Below are positions 29,937 to 39,443 of a DNA stretch of 64,000 nt, in pieces (the stretch's first letter is position 1; every line of letters begins with the position of its first letter). This stretch comes from Bacteriovoracaceae bacterium (GTDB lineage: Bacteria; Bdellovibrionota; Bacteriovoracia; Bacteriovoracales; Bacteriovoracaceae): NCBI GenBank assembly GCA_947441615.1, contig CANEUH010000002.1:124001-188000 (forward strand). Direction: 5' to 3'. The notes beneath the pieces were generated by a model. The model did not search any database. It was not told the DNA's origin and saw only the letters and a list, made by a program, of their open reading frames with translations. The position numbers and the translations under genes are program-made.

Positions 29937-30850
29937 ATAAAACACGACGCTGGTTTTATGCCCTAACTTTTCTTTGGGTGATAATGCTCCTAGGTCTGGG
30001 CTCGTGGTGGCTTTATCTCGTTTTTAAACTCCACTCCACTCTTAGCTCCCTAAATATTCCAGAACTCGGGTCACAGAATCGATTTCTTAATATGATGAAA
30101 TGGGAAGGAAGTTTCTTCTTTATTTTTTTGGTACTGCTGGGTGTTTCACTTTTTATTATGTACATGAGGGATATGAGAAAATCCAAGGCAATGCAGGCCT
30201 TTTTTTCTTCTCTTTCTCATGAATTGAAAACTCCCCTCGCTAGCATGAGACTCCAGGCAGAGGTTATAAAAGATTTAATTGATGATGAATCACACTCTCA
30301 TGATCAACTCTCCTCTTTAACAAAACGCTTAATTGAAGACACTCACAAACTAGAGTCTGAACTTGAAAAAAGTTTACAACTTTCCCGTATAGAGCAAGAT
30401 GCAGCCATGACACTTGCTCCTGTAAGCCTTGAGCGCTTTTTGCGCCGTCAAGAACAAAGACTTTTATTGCCCATTAAAATAGAGATCGATATCCCAAAGG
30501 ATGCAGAAGAAGTTCTTGCTGATGAATTATCTATGAATATGATATTTAGAAATCTTATTGAAAATACTCAAAGGCATCACAAAGAAGCAACTAAGATTCT
30601 GATCAAATCAAAAAGATTAGGTGTTTTTGTAGAAGTTACTTATGAAGATTTTGGTAAAAAATTCGAAGGTGACATCAAAAATCTGGGGGAACTATTTTAT
30701 AAATTTAATTCAGCAAAAGGTTCTGGAATTGGGCTTTATCTTATTAAAAATCTCATGCGTAAGATGCAGGGAAATTTAGTTATTGAAAATGAGGATGGCC
30801 TCAAATTTAGGCTTTATTTTAAGGCTCCATCTGGAGAAGCCTATGTCTAA
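29927..30850 (+). CDS. membrane sensor histidine kinase
   Basis: Two TMs, H-box FSSLSHELKTPLASMRLQAE, N-box NLIENTQRHHKEA, G-box GSGIGLYLIKNLM. Confidence 0.95.
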   Translation: MEVNKTRRWFYALTFLWVIMLLGLGSWWLYLVFKLHSTLSSLNIPELGSQNRFLNMMKWEGSFFFIFLVLLGVSLFIMYMRDMRKSKAMQAFFSSLSHELKTPLASMRLQAEVIKDLIDDESHSHDQLSSLTKRLIEDTHKLESELEKSLQLSRIEQDAAMTLAPVSLERFLRRQEQRLLLPIKIEIDIPKDAEEVLADELSMNMIFRNLIENTQRHHKEATKILIKSKRLGVFVEVTYEDFGKKFEGDIKNLGELFYKFNSAKGSGIGLYLIKNLMRKMQGNLVIENEDGLKFRLYFKAPSGEAYV

Positions 30851-31538
30851 TCTCTCACTCCTTTTAGTTGAAGACGAACCAAACCTAGGTCAAACATTAA
30901 GAGACTATTTAAGAGCTAAAAAGTTTGAAGTTGAACTTGCTGTGAATTGTGCCGAGGCCAGAATTAAGTTTAAGGAAACGACACCAGCAATTGTTATTTT
31001 AGATATCGGACTACCAGACGGAGACGGCATAAGTCTTGCTCGAGAGTTCCGTCGAGATAGAAAAGACTGTGTTCTTCTATTTTGTACCGCACTCAATGAT
31101 CCTAGCTTAAGATTAGAAGGACTTGAACTTGGTGCCGAAGACTACATCACAAAACCATTTGAACTTAAAGAGCTGACCTTAAGGCTGGACCGTATTTTAA
31201 AATCTCGACGAGTCACGATGGAAAACCCGGATGAATTCCGTTTTGGGAATTTGATCTTCTGGCCTAAACGATTTGAAATTCAGGATGCTTTGGGAAACAT
31301 TAGTCCGTTAGGACAAAAAGAATGCGCTATATTAGAACTTCTTCTTGAAAAGAAAAATGAAGTTGTTGCTAGAGACCTGATGATTGAAACCATTTGGGGC
31401 GAGAATTCTTTTCCGACCAATAGAACAATCGACAATTATATCGTTAAATTAAGAAAGTGGGCGGATTCAGACAATCAAAAATCGCTTCAAATTACCTCTG
31501 TGAGAGGGATTGGTTATAAATTAGAAGTTAAAGGATAA
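30843..31538 (+). CDS. OmpR-family response regulator
   Basis: LLLVEDEPNLGQTLRDYLR, VILDIGLPDGDG, KPFELKELTLRL, winged-helix C-term; ATG at 30843 preferred over 30783. Confidence 0.95.
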   Translation: MSNLSLLLVEDEPNLGQTLRDYLRAKKFEVELAVNCAEARIKFKETTPAIVILDIGLPDGDGISLAREFRRDRKDCVLLFCTALNDPSLRLEGLELGAEDYITKPFELKELTLRLDRILKSRRVTMENPDEFRFGNLIFWPKRFEIQDALGNISPLGQKECAILELLLEKKNEVVARDLMIETIWGENSFPTNRTIDNYIVKLRKWADSDNQKSLQITSVRGIGYKLEVKG

Positions 31539-31541
31539 GAT

Positions 31542-32564
31542 ATGGACATTTTTGAAAACAGAAAAACGACTCTTCCAGTTTGGTTCATGCGACAAGCTGG
31601 TCGTTATCATGGCCATTATCAGGGAATCAAAAAAAACTCTGACTTTATGACTATGTGTAAAAACCCAGAACTCGCCTGCGAGGTAACTCTAGGTCCGATA
31701 CAAGATTTTGGATTTAATGCTGCCATTCTATTTTCTGATCTTTTATTTCCTCTCGAGCAACTCGGGATGGGGCTATCGTACCACTCTGGACCACCAACTC
31801 TTGAGTGGCATTTAGAAAGTATCGATGATGTAAAAAAGCTTAAAGTAATTTCGCCAGCCGAGGATTTTTATAAGTTCCAAGGAGATGCATGCAAACTTCT
31901 TCGAGAAAGACTTCCAAAAGATGTTACCCTCTTAGGCTTTGTTGGGGCACCTTTCACTCTTTATACATATGCAGTAGAGGGATCGCATGCAGGAAATCTC
32001 GTTTCGGCCAAGAAAGGATTATTTGACGGAAGATTCGAATCGTTCTGTAAAATTCTTCTCCCAGAACTCTTAACTGAGATGCTCATTCAGGCAAGAAATG
32101 GAGCACAGGCCGTCGCTCTCTTTGATACAGCAGCAGGAGAATTATGCGTACAAGACTACAAAGAATTCATTGTGCCTAAAATATCTGAGTTATTAAAAAA
32201 ATTTAAAACTCTTTCTCCAACGACCAGAGTTATTTACTATTCAAAACACACTCAAGCAGGTTTTGTTAAGACGCTTGATTTAACTAATATTGATGTTATA
32301 GGTGTGGATTGGAGATGTGATCTCGTAGAGATTCAAAAATTACTTCCTCCAGATAAATTTATTCAAGGCAACCTCGATCCGGCCTGGCTCCATCTCCCAT
32401 GGGAAATACTTGAAAAGAAGGCGACAGACTATTACCAGGATCTTAGAGATAGAGGTCTTGATTTTAAGCGTTGGATAGCTGGACTAGGTCATGGAGTACT
32501 TATTCAAACGCCTGAGAGCAATGTGAAAAATCTCGTAAAAATTATTCAGTCACAAAAGTGTTAA
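31542..32564 (+). CDS. hemE: uroporphyrinogen decarboxylase
   Basis: PVWFMRQAGRY, GFVGAPFTLYTYAVEG, QGNLDP. Confidence 0.96.
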   Translation: MDIFENRKTTLPVWFMRQAGRYHGHYQGIKKNSDFMTMCKNPELACEVTLGPIQDFGFNAAILFSDLLFPLEQLGMGLSYHSGPPTLEWHLESIDDVKKLKVISPAEDFYKFQGDACKLLRERLPKDVTLLGFVGAPFTLYTYAVEGSHAGNLVSAKKGLFDGRFESFCKILLPELLTEMLIQARNGAQAVALFDTAAGELCVQDYKEFIVPKISELLKKFKTLSPTTRVIYYSKHTQAGFVKTLDLTNIDVIGVDWRCDLVEIQKLLPPDKFIQGNLDPAWLHLPWEILEKKATDYYQDLRDRGLDFKRWIAGLGHGVLIQTPESNVKNLVKIIQSQKC

Positions 32565-32587
32565 ACTCAATCTATAAAGGTCAAATT

Positions 32588-32710
32588 ATGAGAAAAATTT
32601 TATTTTTAATGCTATTGAATCTTATTGTATCTAATGCAATCGCTTGCGGAGGAACAAAAGATGATGAAGAAAAGAAGAGAATTGAACCCATCTTAATAAG
32701 ACTGAAATAA
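32588..32710 (+). CDS. 40-aa putative secreted/lipoprotein micropeptide
   Basis: MRKILFLMLLNLIVSNAIACGGTKDDEEKKRIEPILIRLK*; hydrophobic signal then AC-GG; below the ORF-track cutoff. Confidence 0.5.
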   Translation: MRKILFLMLLNLIVSNAIACGGTKDDEEKKRIEPILIRLK

Positions 32711-32727
32711 GGGCACGAAGGCCCTTG
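32708..32727. terminator. hairpin terminator between convergent genes
   Basis: AAGGGC-ACGAAG-GCCCTT followed by GTTT. Confidence 0.6.
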
Positions 32728-32733
32728 TTTCAA

Positions 32734-33765
32734 TTATGTTCCTACAAAAAAGTCTTTTGGTAGACCTGCTTTTTGTAATTTTGCAAAACAGGCGGGTACA
32801 AGTCCCGTGAATTTCAGTTCACCATTTTTCTGAATCCCAATATCTTGAAGTAGAATTTTATCCCCTTCCATTCCAGAGACTTCAGTGACTTGATGGATAA
32901 CCCTTGTTCCATTTTTATCCCGCTTTACTTGGATGATAAAATCCAGAGCAGTAGAAATTTGATAACGAAGTGCTTTAAGAGGTAAATCATAACCTGAAAG
33001 CATATAAAGATTTTCAAGTCTTAAAAGGCACTCACCTGGAGTATTCGCATGAACACTTGTCATAGACCCTTCGTGGCCCGTATTCATGGCCTGAAGTAGG
33101 TCAAAGACTTCTCCACCCCTAACCTCACCCACAATAATCCTGTCGGGCCGCATCCTTAAGGTATTTTTAAGTAAATCTCTAATGGAAAGACCTTTCACCT
33201 CAGAAAGGCCAGGTCTCGCCTCAAGTCTAACAACATTAGGCAAATTAAACTGAAGTTCCCTGGTGTCTTCAATTGTAATGATTCTCTCCTTAGATGGAAT
33301 TTCTTGCAGAAGAAGATTTAAACAAGTTGTTTTCCCCACACCCGTTCCACCAGCAACAACGACATTTAGCCTTGCTCTAACTAATAACTTAAAAAAATCA
33401 GTCCATTGATCATTTAGACCAAAGATCCCTGGTGAGCCATCAAAATTTTTTATATGTTTTAAATAGCGCCGAATCGTAATGGCATGTGAAGAGTTCGTAT
33501 AGTCTTTATGGATGAGATTTACCCTCGAGCCATCTGGTAAATTACCATCCAAGATGGGTGTTTTGGCATCAAAACTTTTTCTATTATATAAAGCGAGCTC
33601 CTGACAGAACATATCCATTTCTTCATCGGTAAACTTAGTGTCAATTCGAATCATTTCACCGTCTTTCTCAACATAAACGTTATCATTTTTATTAATGATT
33701 AATTCTGAAATTCCAGATTTTTTTGCAAGCTCATCAATCAAATCATTAATTCTATTTTTACTCAT
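32734..33765 (-). CDS. CpaF/VirB11-type secretion ATPase
   Basis: Walker A VVAGGTGVGKTTCLN, TIEDTRELQ, RPDRIIVGEVRGGE, HEGSMTSVHANTP. Confidence 0.94.
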   Translation of the reverse strand: MSKNRINDLIDELAKKSGISELIINKNDNVYVEKDGEMIRIDTKFTDEEMDMFCQELALYNRKSFDAKTPILDGNLPDGSRVNLIHKDYTNSSHAITIRRYLKHIKNFDGSPGIFGLNDQWTDFFKLLVRARLNVVVAGGTGVGKTTCLNLLLQEIPSKERIITIEDTRELQFNLPNVVRLEARPGLSEVKGLSIRDLLKNTLRMRPDRIIVGEVRGGEVFDLLQAMNTGHEGSMTSVHANTPGECLLRLENLYMLSGYDLPLKALRYQISTALDFIIQVKRDKNGTRVIHQVTEVSGMEGDKILLQDIGIQKNGELKFTGLVPACFAKLQKAGLPKDFFVGT

Positions 33766-33774
33766 TTTAAAGTC

Positions 33775-34464
33775 CTATATTTTATCATATAAAAAGAATT
33801 CCGGGTCATTGATACTTACAGAATAAGCGAGAAGATTTTCAAACATCATTTTCCGATTTTCATCAGACATTTGACTTAACAATTCTTCAATTTTTTTACC
33901 ACTCATAAGACCATTTAATAAGACCTTATCTCCAAGAGAAAAAAGAAGATGAAGAAGAATCAATATAAGCCAATCAATTTTTTCGGACTTTACTTGGGAA
34001 AGGCGCAAAAAAGCCCCGATTTCCTCAGGGATTTTTATTTCAGCAAATGGTCCCAAACCCTTCTTCTTATTTTCAATATTCGCAATTTTTAGATAAAAGC
34101 CAAGAAGAAAACATCTGGAAATACTTTGGATACCATGGCCAGAAAACCGCAATTCAAAATCCTTAACATCTTCAACAAGATCGACTTGAGTCTTAGTTGG
34201 AAATTTTCCTTTTAAAAGCTTATGAACATAAACCCCGGCCAGCCTGTCTCTGAAATTATGCCAACCAAGGACAGATACTGATTTAGAAAGTCCTTTACCG
34301 TTACTGAATTCATCAAATACAGACTGAAGATATTTTTCATGAGATATATTCGAATGAAAAAGTTCAGAGACAAGGCTTTGGGAGTTTGTAGAAGTTAAAT
34401 GAGACTTCAATAAAGTTAAAAACTCAGAAGGCAAAACGATGTGGGGTAAAAAAATTTTTTGCAT
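33775..34464 (-). CDS. hypothetical protein
   Basis: 229-aa ORF immediately upstream of the CpaF-like gene on the same strand. Confidence 0.7.
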   Translation of the reverse strand: MQKIFLPHIVLPSEFLTLLKSHLTSTNSQSLVSELFHSNISHEKYLQSVFDEFSNGKGLSKSVSVLGWHNFRDRLAGVYVHKLLKGKFPTKTQVDLVEDVKDFELRFSGHGIQSISRCFLLGFYLKIANIENKKKGLGPFAEIKIPEEIGAFLRLSQVKSEKIDWLILILLHLLFSLGDKVLLNGLMSGKKIEELLSQMSDENRKMMFENLLAYSVSINDPEFFLYDKI

Positions 34465-34556
34465 AACCGACTATTTTAATCCGCTCTGGTTTTCTACATA
34501 TGTCTTATTTAATCATGACTATGGACTTTCACCAAGGGATTCTCAATAATTAAAAT

Positions 34557-35057
34557 ATGAATTTACCAGTGTACAGGCATTTAAAAATAAACCACTTTTC
34601 CCAAGAAGAATTAAGTGAAATCCTCTTGGAGGAGCTAAACTTAAGGCATCCCGTTGCAATTGATATTTCTGAAATGCCGGTGGCTGACCAAAAAGACTTC
34701 ATCTATTTTATGGAACAATATTTTACGAAAAGAAATGAATCATTTCTTTTTCCGTATCCTTTATATCTTATTGCGCCAATGGATTCATCAAGCACTCAAA
34801 TACCTATCGTTTTGTCGAAAAAAGATTTACCAAAGTTCTTTTCAAAAAAAGAATCAAGGATGAATATCAAGGAAGCTTCATTAGCAAATAAAAATAAACT
34901 TATCCAACAAGAAATAAAAAACTCTGATCCCAATTTTTACTTGAATGAGATTCAAAGTTTCGGAGAAACTCATAGGATAATTTTCAAACAAGAGATTGAA
35001 AGAAATTTTTATAGAAAATTATTGAGTCAACTTTTCAAAGGTCAAACAAATGGATAA
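34557..35057 (+). CDS. hypothetical protein
   Basis: 166-aa ORF, overlaps the next ORF by 8 nt. Confidence 0.65.
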   Translation: MNLPVYRHLKINHFSQEELSEILLEELNLRHPVAIDISEMPVADQKDFIYFMEQYFTKRNESFLFPYPLYLIAPMDSSSTQIPIVLSKKDLPKFFSKKESRMNIKEASLANKNKLIQQEIKNSDPNFYLNEIQSFGETHRIIFKQEIERNFYRKLLSQLFKGQTNG

Positions 35058-35412
35058 TAAAAAAAGCAACAAAAGTGATCATGAGGTTGACCTAAGAGGA
35101 TTTGAGGATTTTATTGAAAGCATTCCGTCCGAACAAAAATCCCTCCCCTCTGGTCCAAAAAAAAATGATAACGGATTTGAACATTTTACTTTTCTTTCTA
35201 ATGATGGAGCGAGGCTTGAAAAATTAAAGGTCCTATTTAATGAAAAACTTCCATTTTCATCAAAGTTTGATCAAAGTAAGAAACTGATCACAGATCAGCT
35301 TGAAGAAATATCAATTCTAAAGGAAAGACTCTATTCAACATCTGATAGAGCAGGATCACCCTACAGGAAATCGATCTCAGATATATTCAATTCCTATTTT
35401 AATAAAAAATAA
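35050..35412 (+). CDS. hypothetical protein
   Basis: 120-aa ORF coupled to the preceding one. Confidence 0.65.
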   Translation: MDNKKSNKSDHEVDLRGFEDFIESIPSEQKSLPSGPKKNDNGFEHFTFLSNDGARLEKLKVLFNEKLPFSSKFDQSKKLITDQLEEISILKERLYSTSDRAGSPYRKSISDIFNSYFNKK

Positions 35413-35413
35413 A

Positions 35414-37144
35414 TTAATTACTAATATTGTTTAAGAGTATAGGGCCTCCTATATGCTTGAACTCATCCTGATCCATATTGTCTATTTCGTATCCATTTAA
35501 TTGCTCAATCATAATTTGATAAAGATATTTATCAAAACGGGGCACTAACTCAAGGCCAAATTTTTCAATAAATAAACCCGTCTGTTCTCTTAGGACAGGA
35601 TCTTCTTCACCTTTGATCAAATATTCTTCACCCTGCTTTTTGAAAAATGTTTGGTAGAATCTTTTTAATTCAAAAATTGTGACCCCCATTTTTCCTGCTG
35701 ATTCTTTTTCGTAGTGGCCACCAACAAAGTTAATGAAACTAGAAATCATGATCGATTCGAAATCAATGTTTTCAATTTCATAATTAAGGTAGAACTGATC
35801 ATTTAACAATCCGTCTGCTTTCATTTTCTCAATCGTCTTAAAAAATGATTGGATAAAAGGAAGAGACTTAATGAATGTGTCGGCCGCCTCATTCCAAAGA
35901 TTAAAAGAATCTAAATTATTAATCTCTAGTGGTTTTGAACTGCCATCAAATTTGTATTTAGCAATTTCATCCTCAGAATTTTCTAAAAAACTGTTCCAAT
36001 ACATCCCTAAGAAATAAGAGAAGTCATCTTGCTCAAAAGACGTTGTTGCAACTTCTTTATGGATTCTTTTTTTAGTAAGTTCAATAAGGCTGTGACCCAC
36101 TTTAAAGAGATCAAAGAAATCATAATGATCAAAAAGTCTTTCCTGACTTTCCATCGAAAGTTGATGTCGAACAAACTCAAAACCCAATTCAAGCCTTTGT
36201 CGTGCTTGATTTCCAACTTTGGCCATCGCAAGTGATCCATTCTTTAAAGCATCATCAATAGTCATCCTCGAATTCACTAAGCGAACGAAACTAAAGTGCA
36301 GAAAGTGTTGTCTTTTTTCATCCGAAACTTTTTCAAGAGCATTTTTTAAACTATTCATCCCCGTTTGATAGGGAACAAGCGATGTCGCATGCAAAGTTTG
36401 ATTTGCTGACAGGGCATCAATTTCTGGAGTCAGGGCTTTTTTATTTTTTATAAAGTAAAGAATCTCGGATTCTTTATAAAATGGAGTACTGTATTTTAGC
36501 GCTTCATAGTAGTCGACGAAGCCAAAATCTCTAAGCCTTTCTTTTTTTTCATTATAGGCTTCCTCTTCCATGAGTTGGTAAGAGTCTACAACCATTTTAA
36601 ATAAAAAAGCATAAGCGTGTTCAACACCTAAATCAGCATAGAGTCTTCTAATCATCTCCTTAAGTTCTTGGACCATCGTAAATTGTTCCGGATACTCAAT
36701 TAACAATAAATTATCTTCCGTCAGAAAATAGTTATCGTTGTCTGGATAAAGTGGATCTTCAACATCAAAAGTCTGTACGGTAAACTGATTCTTTAAAGAT
36801 AACAAAAAGTCTTCACTCTTAACAAACTCCAAAATGACTCCATCATCTGGGCATTTTGAGTAAACATCTATCCAATGATAAATCGAATCAGGATCAATAT
36901 TGTCTTTTTGCCATAAATCAATGTCCCTTAATGCTTGTCTTTGATCAGAAGAAAGTTTTGGCAAAATTTGTGCTATTTGATCAGTTGAAGTTGTCTGGAG
37001 AGAAACATAAAGAGGCTGGATGGGTATCATAGACAGATCCATGCCGGAATCGACAAGTTTCTCAATATCTTCAAATTTTTTATAGGCTTGAGCCTCATAG
37101 AGTAATTGGCTTAATAGATCTCTTTTGACCACGGAATCACTCAT
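35414..37144 (-). CDS. hypothetical protein, DUF6178-like
   Basis: 576 aa; pattern LSSDQRQALRDIDLWQKDNIDPDSIYHWI and RLRDFGFVDYYEALKY resembles DUF6178 from memory. Confidence 0.7.
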   Translation of the reverse strand: MSDSVVKRDLLSQLLYEAQAYKKFEDIEKLVDSGMDLSMIPIQPLYVSLQTTSTDQIAQILPKLSSDQRQALRDIDLWQKDNIDPDSIYHWIDVYSKCPDDGVILEFVKSEDFLLSLKNQFTVQTFDVEDPLYPDNDNYFLTEDNLLLIEYPEQFTMVQELKEMIRRLYADLGVEHAYAFLFKMVVDSYQLMEEEAYNEKKERLRDFGFVDYYEALKYSTPFYKESEILYFIKNKKALTPEIDALSANQTLHATSLVPYQTGMNSLKNALEKVSDEKRQHFLHFSFVRLVNSRMTIDDALKNGSLAMAKVGNQARQRLELGFEFVRHQLSMESQERLFDHYDFFDLFKVGHSLIELTKKRIHKEVATTSFEQDDFSYFLGMYWNSFLENSEDEIAKYKFDGSSKPLEINNLDSFNLWNEAADTFIKSLPFIQSFFKTIEKMKADGLLNDQFYLNYEIENIDFESIMISSFINFVGGHYEKESAGKMGVTIFELKRFYQTFFKKQGEEYLIKGEEDPVLREQTGLFIEKFGLELVPRFDKYLYQIMIEQLNGYEIDNMDQDEFKHIGGPILLNNISN

Positions 37145-37234
37145 AATTTAACCTCTTATTATCTTAATGACTTTTACCCTAAACGAACTCCTTTGGCCAT
37201 TGCATACACTGTGCATCAAAGGTACACTGTCTGC

Positions 37235-37888
37235 ATGAAATCTTCTCCTGTTTCCTTTAAAAATATACCCACTATTTTTGACATAAAAGCTGGGTACCCA
37301 GCTGTGAAGGGTCTCTTTTTTGATATGGACGGCACTCTTTTTAATACGGAACCGATTCATACGAGAGCATTATTAAAAATTGGTGAAAAATATCAAATTA
37401 AACCTCCCTATCCAGCTGAGGTTGTCCATCATCTAATGGTCGGAAAAGCCGATCACATGCTTTTTGATATGATTCAGCACTGGGAAGGTATGCCAAAGAA
37501 CTGGGAAGTTCACGATTTTGTGAAAGAAAAAAATAAGAATGTTGTTGATTTAATCATCAACACACCGGTCTCAGATTATCTTTATGAAGAAATGTCGACT
37601 TTAATCAAGAATGCCTATGATGAAGGCTTCTTCATAGCGCTAGTCACTTCTAGTGAAAAAATAGTGACCGAAGAAATACTAAGAATTTCAGGTCTTGCCC
37701 AATTTTTTCACCTCATTTTAACTAGAGATGATTGTCCTAAGCACAAACCTGATCCCTGGCCTTATTTAAAGGCGATAGAATTATCAAACCTTCAAAGTCA
37801 TCAGATTGTTATTTTTGAGGACTCTAACGTTGGATTAGAAGCTGCTGTCTCTAGTGCTCCCCACGTTATTAAGGTGGAATGGTTCTAG
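37235..37888 (+). CDS. HAD-superfamily hydrolase (phosphatase/phosphoglucomutase-like)
   Basis: GLFFDMDGTLFNTEPIH, VTSSEK, KPDPWPYLKAIE, FEDSNVGLEAA. Confidence 0.93.
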   Translation: MKSSPVSFKNIPTIFDIKAGYPAVKGLFFDMDGTLFNTEPIHTRALLKIGEKYQIKPPYPAEVVHHLMVGKADHMLFDMIQHWEGMPKNWEVHDFVKEKNKNVVDLIINTPVSDYLYEEMSTLIKNAYDEGFFIALVTSSEKIVTEEILRISGLAQFFHLILTRDDCPKHKPDPWPYLKAIELSNLQSHQIVIFEDSNVGLEAAVSSAPHVIKVEWF

Positions 37889-37889
37889 G

Positions 37890-39443
37890 CTAAGGTTTAA
37901 TCACAAAAAGAGTCCACTGATTTCCAGTTGAATCATTGTTTACTAAGTGTATTAATTCAGGAACAACTGCAAACTGACTATCAATTTCATTGAAAACATA
38001 AAACTTATCACCTATAACAGAAATTAAATTCCAAAGACCTTGGTGCTCTTGCATATCAATCATAAACTTAATAAATAAAAGTGGAACAGGTCCTTCCTTT
38101 AATCCGAGTTTATCATAAGTCATCATTTCCTTTAGCGCTTCTCGAGTCATAAAAGTCTTTAATCTTTCAGATAGTGTGTTGATCATATTTAAACTAAAAA
38201 CATAATCATATTTCAATTTTAGCATGTCCACTTCAACTCGATCTAGTTCCTGACCTTTTCTCAATTCAGATGCAATTAAAAAAGCACTCTTTAATGGTTT
38301 TTGTATTTCTTTGACATCTTCCTTTATAATCTCTGGCGTCGACCTCGCTAAAATAACATCCTCTTTAGATTTTTTTTCTTCGACTTTTTTTGGAACAGAC
38401 TTTTCTTCAGATACAGTAGGATTTGCTGAAGAAATCTTAAATGGCTGAGATTTAACATAGATCTCACTTAATCCCTTTTCTTCAAATTCTTTACTTGAAC
38501 CATAAAAGAAAACTCGACCTTGTAAAAAGCGTTCATTATGAATTTCACGTAAATAATTTTTAATAGGAGGGAATAAATGATTAAGAGTTCCGAATCTCAC
38601 TTCTTTATGAGACATAATTTCAGAAAATCTTCTTAAGCACCCAAGTGCTTCGCCTCGCTTATTATAAGTGTTAATGATATTTGATTGAGCAATTAAAAAA
38701 TAAGCATCCAGATTTTTTGACATTCCATAAATTTCATCCTCTTCAGAACAAATGAGTGTCATGATTTTTTTGTCACCTTCGCAACTTTTATTCAAATAAG
38801 AAGGCATACTAGCTGCATCACAATCTTTACATTCACGTTGCATCCGGTAATGTGAGTAATACTTATAAGAACGGTCCTTAAAATCTTTAAACCAATCTTC
38901 TTTCCTATATTTTGCTGGCATAGTTTCATTATATCGTGGCAAATAATCTCGAAGCCTTTTTACGAAAGTCTTCATCTGTAAAGTTTTAGGTTTACAAGTC
39001 TGAAGCCATTGAGTGAGATCAAATTGACATCCATTTTTAAATTCAAAATGCTTTGTTAAAAGATCCAGATGCCAATCGGCCTCTAACAGATAGCTTAAGG
39101 CAATTAGGCGATATGAATATTGGATATCATCAAAATGCTGGGCCAACGTTTCATTGGAGCACTGAATACCACTACTGACTTCGGATTTAAGAAAATGAGA
39201 ATAATCAATTTCAGGGTAGAACAAATAGGGTTTAAAATAATCGTAAAAAAAAACATCATCCATAAAACTGATTTGACCATTGTAGATATTATGAAAGATT
39301 AATGGCTGATATCTTTCATAATAAGAATCAAGCCTCTTCTCTCCGAGATAGACCTCAGAATGGATGCGATCCATTTTCCCAAACACTGGACTGATTAAAC
39401 ACAAAAGTGTGAAAAGTTTTAAAACCACAATAAAGTTAGCCAT
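37890..39443 (-). CDS. hypothetical secreted protein
   Basis: 517 aa with N-terminal signal sequence; start overlaps the DctM-like stop. Confidence 0.7.
   Translation of the reverse strand: MANFIVVLKLFTLLCLISPVFGKMDRIHSEVYLGEKRLDSYYERYQPLIFHNIYNGQISFMDDVFFYDYFKPYLFYPEIDYSHFLKSEVSSGIQCSNETLAQHFDDIQYSYRLIALSYLLEADWHLDLLTKHFEFKNGCQFDLTQWLQTCKPKTLQMKTFVKRLRDYLPRYNETMPAKYRKEDWFKDFKDRSYKYYSHYRMQRECKDCDAASMPSYLNKSCEGDKKIMTLICSEEDEIYGMSKNLDAYFLIAQSNIINTYNKRGEALGCLRRFSEIMSHKEVRFGTLNHLFPPIKNYLREIHNERFLQGRVFFYGSSKEFEEKGLSEIYVKSQPFKISSANPTVSEEKSVPKKVEEKKSKEDVILARSTPEIIKEDVKEIQKPLKSAFLIASELRKGQELDRVEVDMLKLKYDYVFSLNMINTLSERLKTFMTREALKEMMTYDKLGLKEGPVPLLFIKFMIDMQEHQGLWNLISVIGDKFYVFNEIDSQFAVVPELIHLVNNDSTGNQWTLFVIKP

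Noticed and set aside
37205-37230. Direct repeat TACACTGT x2 upstream of the HAD hydrolase
   Set aside because: Only two 8-bp copies, easily by chance; no supporting context.
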